Positions 23,617 through 30,266 of a DNA stretch of 64,000 nt are shown piece by piece. Every line of letters begins with the position of its first letter. Position 1 is the stretch's first letter. The stretch covers positions 1-64,000 of the forward strand of contig NZ_JAHRED010000015.1 of assembly GCF_019084045.1 (NCBI RefSeq). The letters are read 5' to 3'. The position numbers were made by a program, and so were the translations under genes. The notes beneath the pieces are model-generated. The model saw nothing but the letters and a program-made list of their open reading frames with translations. It made no database searches and was not told the DNA's origin. This DNA is from Paeniglutamicibacter quisquiliarum. Its GTDB lineage: Bacteria; Actinomycetota; Actinomycetes; Actinomycetales; Micrococcaceae.

Positions 23617-25045
23617 GCTTTGCTCCCAAAACGAACTTGTCTTCCGCCCCGGCAAAGGCGCCGGCCTGCGGGTCGAACTGCCCCACCCGGCGCACCGGGT
23701 CCAGTTCGGGGTCGTACATCGACTGGACCACCCGGTACATCAGGTACCCGGTCGCGATCATGTGCCCCAGCACGGCAAACACGTAGAAGGAGGTGGGGAA
23801 CGTGTTGGAGGCCTGGATGTCGGCGGTGGTGGCATAGAGGTACATCCAGATCGCCCAGAAGTGCAGCACCTCGAAGAGCTGCCAGATGAGGAAGTCCTTC
23901 CACTTCGGCCAGGCCAACGCCGCCAACGGGATCAGCCACACCACGAACTGCGGGGAGTAGACCTTGTTGAACATGATGAAGGAGGCGACGATGAGGAACA
24001 CCAGCTGGCCCAGCCGCGGGGCCACCGGGGCGTTCAGGCCCAGGTAGGCGATGAAGGCGCAGCTGGCCACGAAGAGCCCCAGGGCCAGGGCGTTGATGGC
24101 GGAGGCATCCAGCTCCTGCATCTGCGGCACGACGCCGGCGGTGACGTTGAAGATATGCCAGAAGGAAGACAGTCCCGCCCCGCGGTCCTCGGTGAAGGTG
24201 AAGAAGTGCTTCCACGCCTCGAAGTTCGCCAGGGCCAACGGCAGGTTCACCACCAGCCAGGACAGTGCGGCCCCGGCCAGGGAGACCAGAAGCGGCCTGT
24301 ACCTGCCGGTGCGGATGGCCAGCACGATCACGGCGCCGAAGAAGAGCAACGGAAAGACCTTCATCGCCGTGCCCAGGCCGATGAGCACCCCTGCCAGGAA
24401 GGTGTTCTGCCGCGAGAAGGCGAGCATGGCCAGGGCCAGGAACGCCACGGCCCACATGTCCCAGTTGATGGAGGAGGCCAGGATCATCCCCGGGGCCAGC
24501 GCCACCATCGCGGCGTCCCAGGGCCGGCGCCCGGCGGTGCGCGCTGTAGCCACGACCACCACCAGCCACAGTCCCGCCACCAGGAAGAAATTCAGGTCAA
24601 AGAAGGCAAGCGACCTGTTGAATTCGCCTTGCGGGACCAGCGCCGCGGTCAGCGAGGCGATGACCGACATCAGCACCGGGTACTCGAACTCGGCGCCGGA
24701 GGCGAAGGGCGCGAAGGCGTTATCGGCGAAGCCGCGGGCGTGGAAGAGCGCCGTCCAGTCCGAGTAGCAGGCCCACGCGTAGGGGTTGGTGCCACCCCAG
24801 CCGTTGATCCTGCAGGCGTTTTTCGCCAGGACCGCCAGCAGGGCCGCGATGACGGTGAAGATGACCAGCACGCGCTCGACGGTGAAGAACCCGGGGGTGA
24901 TCCGCCCCGGGCTGGAGTGCCTGCCCAGCGGCCCGCCGATGACCTCGGTGAACTTGCGCAGGAAGGCGTCGCTGCGGCTCGGCACGGTGATGCGCATCGG
25001 GGCGAGCCGCTGCTTCGGGGGGCCCGGGGCGGGTGGTTGGCTCAT
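23606..25045 (-). CDS. GT87-family polyprenol-dependent glycosyltransferase
   Basis: A 479-residue membrane protein with roughly ten helices, of the DUF2029/GT87 mannosyltransferase family. These enzymes use polyprenyl-phosphate sugars on the outer face of the membrane to extend lipomannan-type or related glycans. Recognisable parts are ACYSDWTALFHARGFADN, EYPVLMSVIASLTAALV, ASSINWDMWAVAFLALAML, GLGTAMKVFPLLFFGAVIVL and VYSPQFVVWLIPLAAL. The cytoplasmic N-terminus (about 1-45) is basic. ATG at 25045 gives the shortest sensible N-terminus. Same strand as, and overlapping, the CrtI-like gene. Confidence 0.9.
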   Translation of the reverse strand: MSQPPAPGPPKQRLAPMRITVPSRSDAFLRKFTEVIGGPLGRHSSPGRITPGFFTVERVLVIFTVIAALLAVLAKNACRINGWGGTNPYAWACYSDWTALFHARGFADNAFAPFASGAEFEYPVLMSVIASLTAALVPQGEFNRSLAFFDLNFFLVAGLWLVVVVATARTAGRRPWDAAMVALAPGMILASSINWDMWAVAFLALAMLAFSRQNTFLAGVLIGLGTAMKVFPLLFFGAVIVLAIRTGRYRPLLVSLAGAALSWLVVNLPLALANFEAWKHFFTFTEDRGAGLSSFWHIFNVTAGVVPQMQELDASAINALALGLFVASCAFIAYLGLNAPVAPRLGQLVFLIVASFIMFNKVYSPQFVVWLIPLAALAWPKWKDFLIWQLFEVLHFWAIWMYLYATTADIQASNTFPTSFYVFAVLGHMIATGYLMYRVVQSMYDPELDPVRRVGQFDPQAGAFAGAEDKFVLGAKHGA

Positions 25046-25120
25046 GGCTTTCAGCCTAGTGCCCGGCACTCGGCGGTGCGTGATGCGCGGTGGCGCACGG
25101 TGTTTTGCCCTCCGGAATGC

Positions 25121-25567
25121 CTACCACTCGCGGCCGGGGAACTGCGCGGCGAGCCGCTCGAGGGTCTTTTCCATGTTCGGGCCGGTGGTCCGGGTGAAGC
25201 CCAGTAGCCGAAGCATCCATTTATGCCGCAGCCGGCTGGCGTCCCAGGTTTCGCTGACCATTGTCCCGGAATCCTGGGGCTCAAGTTCGTAGCGCCAGCG
25301 GTGTCCGCTGAAATGCCTCCACGCAATCGACCGGTCCTGCTCGAATTCGACCACGGTGTTGCTGATGCGATAGGGAACGCCCAGGCGCATCTGCATGCCG
25401 AATTCGCTGCCCAGGGCGAGCCGCTGCTGCCGGCCGCTGGAGGCCCGCACCGTTCCGGAGCCGTCGATGACCGGGTGCATTTCGGGATTCGCGAGCAGCT
25501 CGAAGACCTCGTGCGGGGCGGCGGGGACGAAGCGGCGGCGGGTCTGCAGGTAGCGGGAGGGAGTCAT
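25121..25567 (-). CDS. SRPBCC-fold (START/Bet v 1-like) protein
   Basis: A 148-residue protein with the polyketide-cyclase/dehydrase-like SRPBCC fold. It opens with a strand and PAAPHEVFELLANPEMHPVI, continues with GSEFGMQMRLGVPYRISNTV, SIAWRHFSGHRWRYELEP and SGTMVSETWDAS, and ends with the long helix TTGPNMEKTLERLAAQF. These proteins bind small hydrophobic ligands; enzymatic activity cannot be predicted. It precedes the GT87 gene on the same strand with a 75-base gap and diverges from the PhoD gene. Confidence 0.87.
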   Translation of the reverse strand: MTPSRYLQTRRRFVPAAPHEVFELLANPEMHPVIDGSGTVRASSGRQQRLALGSEFGMQMRLGVPYRISNTVVEFEQDRSIAWRHFSGHRWRYELEPQDSGTMVSETWDASRLRHKWMLRLLGFTRTTGPNMEKTLERLAAQFPGREW

Positions 25568-25711
25568 CAGCCCATCCTATGCACCTCCCGGACCGCGCCG
25601 GGGCACATCGGACCGGGACAGGGGCCGTCCTGGCTTTCATGGGGGATCGGTCTATGCCGGAGGTTTCCGGTGTGCCATTCTGGGTTGACCGGCACCATTG
25701 GAGGGAACCCG

Positions 25712-27427
25712 ATGAGCACTGGAACCACAGGCCAAGAGCCGTCCCGGGGCCTGCTGCTCGGCCCGCTGCTTCGCCACGTGGACGAAACCAACGCGAGCAT
25801 CTGGGTCGAAACCGCGATGGCCTGCACCGTCGAGGTCCGTTGCGGCGCGGATGCCTGGCGCGCGGCGACCTTTGGCGCCCACGGACACCACTACGCCCTG
25901 GTCGAGGTCTCGGGGTTGGAGCCGGGCAGCGTGTGCCCCTACACAGTGCACCTGGACGGGGTGCCGGTCTGGCCCCTGAAGGACGGCTTCCCCGACTCGA
26001 TGATCGCCACCCTGGACCCGGGTCGGGCGCCGCGGCTGGCCTTCGGCTCCTGCCGAACCAGCATTCCGCACGACGAAGCCGGCAACCGCACCCACGGAAT
26101 CGACGCGATGCGCGCCTATGCGCTGTCCATGGCGGCGCCCGGGCACGGCCGCTGGCCCGATGCGGTGCTGTTCCTCGGCGACCAGGTCTATGCCGACTCG
26201 ACCAGCCTGGAAATGCAGGAGTTCATCCGCAGGCGGCGCGACATCAAGGAGGAACCCGGCGCCGAGCTGAAGGACTTCGAGGAATACGCCCACCTGTACC
26301 GCCTGGCCTGGTCGGACCCGGCCAACCGCTGGCTGCTCTCGACGCTGCCCAGCGCCATGATCTTCGACGACCACGACATCCGCGACGACTGGAACTCCTC
26401 CATCAGTTCCAAGCGCAAGATTGAGCAGACCACATGGTGGCACGAGCGCCTCGTCTCCGGGCTCGGTTCGTACTGGATCTACCAGCACCTCGGCAACCTC
26501 TCGCCCGGCCAACGGGCGGAAGACCCGTTGTGGCGGCTCGTCGCGGACCACACGGGTCCCGGAGAGCTGGACCTGGGCCCGGAACTGGTCGCATTCGCCG
26601 AGCGCGTCGACACCGAACCCGAAAGCCACCGCTGGAGCTACTGCCGGGACTGGGGCGGGGTGCGCCTGGTAGTACTCGACTCGCGGGCCGCACGCAGGCT
26701 CGACCCCGAGCAGCGCGCCATGCTGGACCCGGGGGAACTTGCCTGGCTCGACGAGCGGATGCGCGGCGGCTTCAACCACCTGCTCATCGGCACCTCGCTG
26801 CCCTTCCTGTTGCCCATGGGCCTGCACCACGTCGAGTCCTGGGACGAGGCGATCTCCAGTTCAGGGCGGGGGCGGCCGGGGGCGTGGCTGGGCGAGCGGC
26901 TGCGCCGCAAGCTTGACCTTGAGCACTGGGCGGCGTTCCAGCGTTCCTTCCAGGAGGTGGCACGCATCGTCACCGAGGTCGCCGACGGCAAGCGCGGACC
27001 CGCGCCGCAGACCGTCACGTTCCTCTCCGGGGACGTGCACTTCTCCTACGTGTCGGAGATCGAACGCGGGCACGGCAGCCGGATCCTCCAGGCCGTCTGC
27101 TCCCCGATCCGCAACCCGCTGCCCCGGTTCCTGCGCTACTTTGCCGCGGCCCTTGCCTTTGGTCCCGCGGTCCCGTTCGGGGCCTGGATGGCGCGCCGGA
27201 CCCACGTGCCAAGCCCTCCCTTCGAGTGGGACCTGATCAAGGGCCCCTGGTTTGACAACAACCTGGCCATCCTCGAGGACACCGGCGACGGGCTGGCTGT
27301 GAACTGGTTTACCGGGGTGGCGCGGGACGGGGATCCCGCGCACCCCGGGTTGAAGACTGTCGCCGTCGCCTCCCTCGCCGCCCGCCGGGACGAGCCGCAT
27401 CGGGAGGACTCGCCGGAACCGGCGTAA
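25712..27427 (+). CDS. PhoD-like alkaline phosphatase/phosphodiesterase
   Basis: A 571-residue metallophosphatase of the PhoD family. An N-terminal fibronectin-like part (about 15-95) contains SIWVETAMACTVEVRCG. The catalytic core has FGSCRTSIPHDEAGN, VLFLGDQVYADSTS (metal-binding Asp), MIFDDHDIRDDWN, LLIGTSLPFLLPMGLHHVE, TFLSGDVHFSYVSE (Asp and His ligands) and AVCSPIRNPLP. No signal peptide is visible, so unlike secreted PhoD this one is probably cytoplasmic. ATG at 25712 follows GGAGGGAACCCG; a long in-frame extension upstream is antisense to the SRPBCC gene. Substrate could be a phosphodiester or pyrophosphate; unknown. Confidence 0.93.
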   Translation: MSTGTTGQEPSRGLLLGPLLRHVDETNASIWVETAMACTVEVRCGADAWRAATFGAHGHHYALVEVSGLEPGSVCPYTVHLDGVPVWPLKDGFPDSMIATLDPGRAPRLAFGSCRTSIPHDEAGNRTHGIDAMRAYALSMAAPGHGRWPDAVLFLGDQVYADSTSLEMQEFIRRRRDIKEEPGAELKDFEEYAHLYRLAWSDPANRWLLSTLPSAMIFDDHDIRDDWNSSISSKRKIEQTTWWHERLVSGLGSYWIYQHLGNLSPGQRAEDPLWRLVADHTGPGELDLGPELVAFAERVDTEPESHRWSYCRDWGGVRLVVLDSRAARRLDPEQRAMLDPGELAWLDERMRGGFNHLLIGTSLPFLLPMGLHHVESWDEAISSSGRGRPGAWLGERLRRKLDLEHWAAFQRSFQEVARIVTEVADGKRGPAPQTVTFLSGDVHFSYVSEIERGHGSRILQAVCSPIRNPLPRFLRYFAAALAFGPAVPFGAWMARRTHVPSPPFEWDLIKGPWFDNNLAILEDTGDGLAVNWFTGVARDGDPAHPGLKTVAVASLAARRDEPHREDSPEPA

Positions 27428-27449
27428 ACGCCTTCGGGCCGCCCCGGCC

Positions 27450-28403
27450 TCAGTAGACCCGGGCCGTGGCGAATTGCAGGGGGCTCAGTTCCGCCCGCCG
27501 CCGGACCAGGTCCACGGCGTGCGCATCAAGCCGCCGGTCCTCCTCGCTGGCGGGCACCAGCTGCCGCACCTCGGAAGCGCGGCCGGAGTCGTCGCGGGTA
27601 ACGAAGATGGTCATGCACTGGGTGGTGTCGCGCCACTGCGTTTCGCGGGGGTCCCGGGCGCGCACGTGGACGGCGATGTGCATCGAATGCGGGCCGGTGT
27701 GGATCAGCCGTGCCTCGAGCTCGACGATGTCGCCGATGTGGATGGGGTTGGTGAAGTGGATGCCCCCGGAGTAGACGGCCACCGCGTCGTCGCCGCACCA
27801 GCCCATGGCACAGGCCCGCGCCACCTCGTCGATCCAGCGCATGACGATCCCGCCGTGCGCATTCCCGCCCCAGTTCACGTCGGTCGGGGAGGCCAGGAAC
27901 CTGAACCGCTCACGCGGCGCGGTGCCCGCATCCGTGTACTCCTGGGCCAGCATGGCGTCGCGGATCTCGGCACGCGCGGCCACGCGGGCCGCGGCCCCCT
28001 GGGCCAGCTGGGCTGCCTCGGCGTCGGCGGGCTCCCACGGCGGCACCGCCTTGGCGCGGCGGTTCTCGTCCATCGCCACGAAGACCAGGATGCAGTCCAT
28101 GGCCGGCCTGAAGACCCGTTCGCGCACGTCGGCGGCGTCGACGGTGACCACCACCTGCATGCTGCTGCGCCCGGTGTGCACAATCCGGGCGGTGACCTCG
28201 ATCAGGTCGCCGTTTTCGATGGGCCGGGTGAAGTGGACGTTCCCGACGTAGGCGGTGACGCAGTACCCGCCGGAATAGCCGACCGCGCAGGCGTACCCTG
28301 CCTTGTCGATCCACTCGAGCACCCGTCCGGCCTGGACCGTGAGCCCGTCTTCGGAAACATCGGTCGGGGCGGCGAGGAAACGCAGCGTCATGACGTCGTT
28401 CAT
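27450..28403 (-). CDS. Acyl-CoA thioesterase with two hotdog domains
   Basis: A 317-residue thioesterase. Two hotdog domains follow each other: the first at about 5-130 (GRVLEWIDKAGYACAVGYSG, VHFTRPIENGDLIEVTARIV) and the second at about 165-290 (NWGGNAHGGIVMRWIDEVAR, IHFTNPIHIGDIVELEARLI). Both keep the acyl-CoA hydrolase pattern with the long helix and the strand pair. Such enzymes release CoA from acyl-CoA. Its stop lies 22 bases from the stop of the convergent PhoD gene. Confidence 0.93.
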   Translation of the reverse strand: MNDVMTLRFLAAPTDVSEDGLTVQAGRVLEWIDKAGYACAVGYSGGYCVTAYVGNVHFTRPIENGDLIEVTARIVHTGRSSMQVVVTVDAADVRERVFRPAMDCILVFVAMDENRRAKAVPPWEPADAEAAQLAQGAAARVAARAEIRDAMLAQEYTDAGTAPRERFRFLASPTDVNWGGNAHGGIVMRWIDEVARACAMGWCGDDAVAVYSGGIHFTNPIHIGDIVELEARLIHTGPHSMHIAVHVRARDPRETQWRDTTQCMTIFVTRDDSGRASEVRQLVPASEEDRRLDAHAVDLVRRRAELSPLQFATARVY

Positions 28404-28466
28404 GTGCCAATACTAGCCACGCCCGCGGAACTGCGTCGGTCCACCATACCTGCGCCGAAGACGCCT

Positions 28467-28500
28467 GTGGCCGGCACCTTGGGGATAAGGTGCCGGCCAC
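28467..28500 (-). terminator. Terminator after the FMN reductase gene
   Basis: A perfect 14-base-pair stem, 28467-28480 with 28487-28500, loop GGGGAT. It lies 43 bases beyond the FMN reductase stop codon. No T run follows. Confidence 0.75.
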
Positions 28501-28543
28501 TGGCGTGGTTCATCGCCCCGGAGGGGGCAACGGGATGTGGGGA

Positions 28544-29098
28544 CTAGTTGCTTTCGGCGGCGGCGCGGATGCCTTCGAGCACGGCTGCGACCTGGCCCAC
28601 GACCTCGGCGTCGTCCTTCGGGTGGGTCTCGGCAAAGCGGACCAGCGAACCCGGGATGGAGAGCTTGACGTCTTCCAGCACGGTGGCGCCGGCGATGCCA
28701 ACGGCCTTGCGGGCCTCGTCCTGGGCCCACACGCCGCCGAACTGGCCGTAGGCGGTGCCGATGACGGCGGCCGGCTTGCCGAAGACGGCGCCGGCACCCA
28801 TCGGGCGGGAGAGCCAGTCGATGGCGTTCTTCAGCACTGCAGGCATGGTGCCGTTGTACTCCGGGGAGACCAGCAGCAGGGCGTCGGCCGCACCGGCGGC
28901 TTCGCGCAGGGCGACAGCGGCCGCCGGAACCTGGCCCTCGACGTCGATGTCCTCGTTGTAGAACGGAATGTCCTCGATGCCGGAGTAGATGTTCACCTCG
29001 ACGCCCTCAGGAGCGTTCGCGGAGGTCGCCTCGGCCAGCTGCTGGTTGGTGGAACCGTTGCGGAGGGATCCGACGAGGGTAAGGACTGTGGTTGCCAT
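28544..29098 (-). CDS. NADPH-dependent FMN reductase
   Basis: A 184-residue flavodoxin-fold reductase. The flavin phosphate loop is GSLRNGSTNQQLAEA near the start, followed by IPFYNEDIDVEG and the active-site stretch LLLVSPEYNGTMPAVLKNAI with DWLSRPMG. These enzymes reduce FMN, quinones or azo compounds with NADPH. ATG at 29098 has AGGAGA eight bases upstream; a longer frame to 29140 lacks support. Its upstream region carries a SigR/SigH-like promoter and a small inverted repeat, so it is probably induced by thiol or electrophile stress (inference). Confidence 0.93.
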   Translation of the reverse strand: MATTVLTLVGSLRNGSTNQQLAEATSANAPEGVEVNIYSGIEDIPFYNEDIDVEGQVPAAAVALREAAGAADALLLVSPEYNGTMPAVLKNAIDWLSRPMGAGAVFGKPAAVIGTAYGQFGGVWAQDEARKAVGIAGATVLEDVKLSIPGSLVRFAETHPKDDAEVVGQVAAVLEGIRAAAESN

Positions 29099-29128
29099 GG
29101 GGAGAGTCTCCTGTTTCGGTGGCTGTGC

Positions 29129-29144
29129 TTGATGCGTCAATCAA
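29129..29144. promoter_or_regulatory. Inverted repeat at the FMN reductase start region
   Basis: TTGAT (29129-29133) and ATCAA (29140-29144) flank six bases, between the predicted promoter and the ribosome site. This is a possible repressor operator; the binding protein is unknown. Confidence 0.4.
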
Positions 29145-29148
29145 ACTC

Positions 29149-29175
29149 AACCGCCCGCGGGGCACCCCCATTCCC
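29149..29175 (-). promoter_or_regulatory. SigR/SigH-like promoter of the FMN reductase gene
   Basis: On the minus strand GGGAAT (29175-29170) is followed after exactly 18 bases by GTT (29151-29149). This is the consensus of actinobacterial thiol-stress sigma factors (SigR of Streptomyces, SigH of Mycobacterium). It points at the FMN reductase start 51 bases downstream. Confidence 0.65.
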
Positions 29176-29501
29176 GACCCGGAAGTGACGTGCGACACCA
29201 CGCGCCCTGTTCGACGGCCACGCCGAAACCCTTTCACCAGGCAAGGGCAAATCATTGCCTTCGGCAAAAAAGCGCGCCAGCCGCTTCGTCGAGCATGCAG
29301 TTCTTAGCCGGAGGGCCACCGCAATCCCCGGCCACACGGAGGGCGTCCACCGCAACGACGTCCCCGCGCCCCGAGCGCCAGTGAGACGGCCACCCCGCGC
29401 GATATCCACGTCCCAAACGCACGCCACGAGCAGCGCTTCGCAGCGGGCACCCACAACTTCCCGCGCCCGGGTCGTGACTCCAGGCCGCCGAATGCCCCGG
29501 A
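29176..29501. other. Gap without a recognisable gene
   Basis: These 326 bases lie between the FMN reductase promoter and the end of the zinc-ribbon gene. Frames open on both strands look like chance high-GC reading and none resembles a known family or has a ribosome site. Confidence 0.5.
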
Positions 29502-29678
29502 CTATCGGCCGATAAGGCGCGCGAAAAAGCCCTTGGCGCCGCCCTTCTTCGCGGACCGGTTCGCATCGCAGGAGCAGCGGTCGGCCCGAGGCACGTTCGC
29601 CAAGACCTGCTTGACATGCTGGCCGCAACCAGCCCAAGTGGCCTTTCCGCACTTCCGGCACTTGACTACTCGACACAT
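29502..29678 (-). CDS. 58-residue zinc-ribbon protein
   Basis: ATG at 29678 to TAG at 29502. The N-terminus MCRVVKCRKCGKATWAGCGQ holds four closely spaced cysteines with a HVKQVL stretch after them, then CSCDAN, then a basic C-terminus (KKGGAKGFFARLIGR). The cysteines probably bind one zinc ion. The ribosome site AAGGAG lies seven bases before the ATG, which makes this short gene convincing. No function is known. It diverges from a CstR-like repressor gene 90 bases away and is likely controlled by it (inference). Confidence 0.78.
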   Translation of the reverse strand: MCRVVKCRKCGKATWAGCGQHVKQVLANVPRADRCSCDANRSAKKGGAKGFFARLIGR

Positions 29679-29709
29679 GCAATTGCTCCTTGTTTTCCAG
29701 CGTTCAGAC

Positions 29710-29726
29710 CAGGGTCAAACGCCCTG
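29710..29726. promoter_or_regulatory. Candidate operator of the CstR-like repressor
   Basis: CAGGG (29710-29714) and CCCTG (29722-29726) form an inverted repeat with a 7-base spacer, midway between the divergent zinc-ribbon and repressor genes. G-tract/C-tract dyads are typical operators of CsoR-family proteins. Confidence 0.45.
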
Positions 29727-29768
29727 ACATGTCCGATTGAGAAGTCGACCACCCCGGAGGAACCTGTC

Positions 29769-30026
29769 ATGCAATTGGATTCTGACACCATGAGACCGGC
29801 AATCAACAGGCTCAAAAGAGCCCAAGGCCAACTCAACGCCGTGATCCGCATGCTCGAAGAAGGTGCTGACTGCCGCGACGTGGTCACGCAACTTTCCGCC
29901 GCCTCCAAGGCGATCGACCGCGCCGGATTCTCCATCATCGCCAACGGCCTGGAGCAGTGCCTCTCCAGCGAGAACCCCGCGGCCGACCGGGTCGACATGG
30001 AAAAGCTTTTCCTCACCCTGGCATAG
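29769..30026 (+). CDS. CsoR-family repressor with CstR-like cysteines
   Basis: An 85-residue all-helical repressor of the CsoR/RcnR/FrmR/CstR family, which binds DNA as a tetramer. The family signature INRLKRAQGQLNAVIRMLEE is followed by DCRDVVTQLSAASKAI. The two sensor cysteines are Cys35 and Cys64, 29 residues apart as in CsoR and CstR. The copper-ligand His of CsoR, four residues before the second Cys, is Gly60 here, so copper sensing is unlikely. A persulfide- or thiol-sensing (CstR-like) role is inferred. The ATG at 29769 follows GGAGG; the frame upstream is longer but unsupported. It diverges from the zinc-ribbon gene. Confidence 0.9.
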   Translation: MQLDSDTMRPAINRLKRAQGQLNAVIRMLEEGADCRDVVTQLSAASKAIDRAGFSIIANGLEQCLSSENPAADRVDMEKLFLTLA

Positions 30027-30201
30027 CAAGGATCGCGCCGGCACGGCGGGCCCCGAACGGATGGAATTCATCGGCACCGGACATATACATCCGTCGACCG
30101 ACCGCTTTTCGCCCGGCGAATCGGCAAGGGCCGGGCACTCCGGCGCGCACCGCCCCTTCATCTCGCCGTGGGCGAACACGACCCCTCCGGGTTGGTGCAC
30201 G

Positions 30202-30226
30202 GGAATAATCTGTTGGCATCCGCGTT
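30202..30226 (+). promoter_or_regulatory. SigR/SigH-like promoter of clpC
   Basis: GGAAT (30202-30206, within GGGAAT) is followed after 17 bases by GTT (30224-30226). This matches the thiol/heat-stress sigma consensus of actinobacteria. The bases 30027-30200 before it hold no gene I can support. Confidence 0.65.
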
Positions 30227-30228
30227 AA

Positions 30229-30249
30229 CTTGAGTCGATGGCACTCAAG
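30229..30249. promoter_or_regulatory. HspR operator (HAIR element)
   Basis: CTTGAGT (30229-30235), seven bases, then ACTCAAG (30243-30249): a perfect match to the HAIR consensus bound by the heat-shock repressor HspR. It directly follows the promoter element and lies 17 bases before the clpC start, where bound HspR would block transcription. Confidence 0.88.
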
Positions 30250-30266
30250 TATCCATAGGAGGAAAC

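Noticed and set aside
29769-30026. Copper sensor CsoR
   Set aside because: The His needed for copper binding is replaced by Gly, so the copper label would be misleading.
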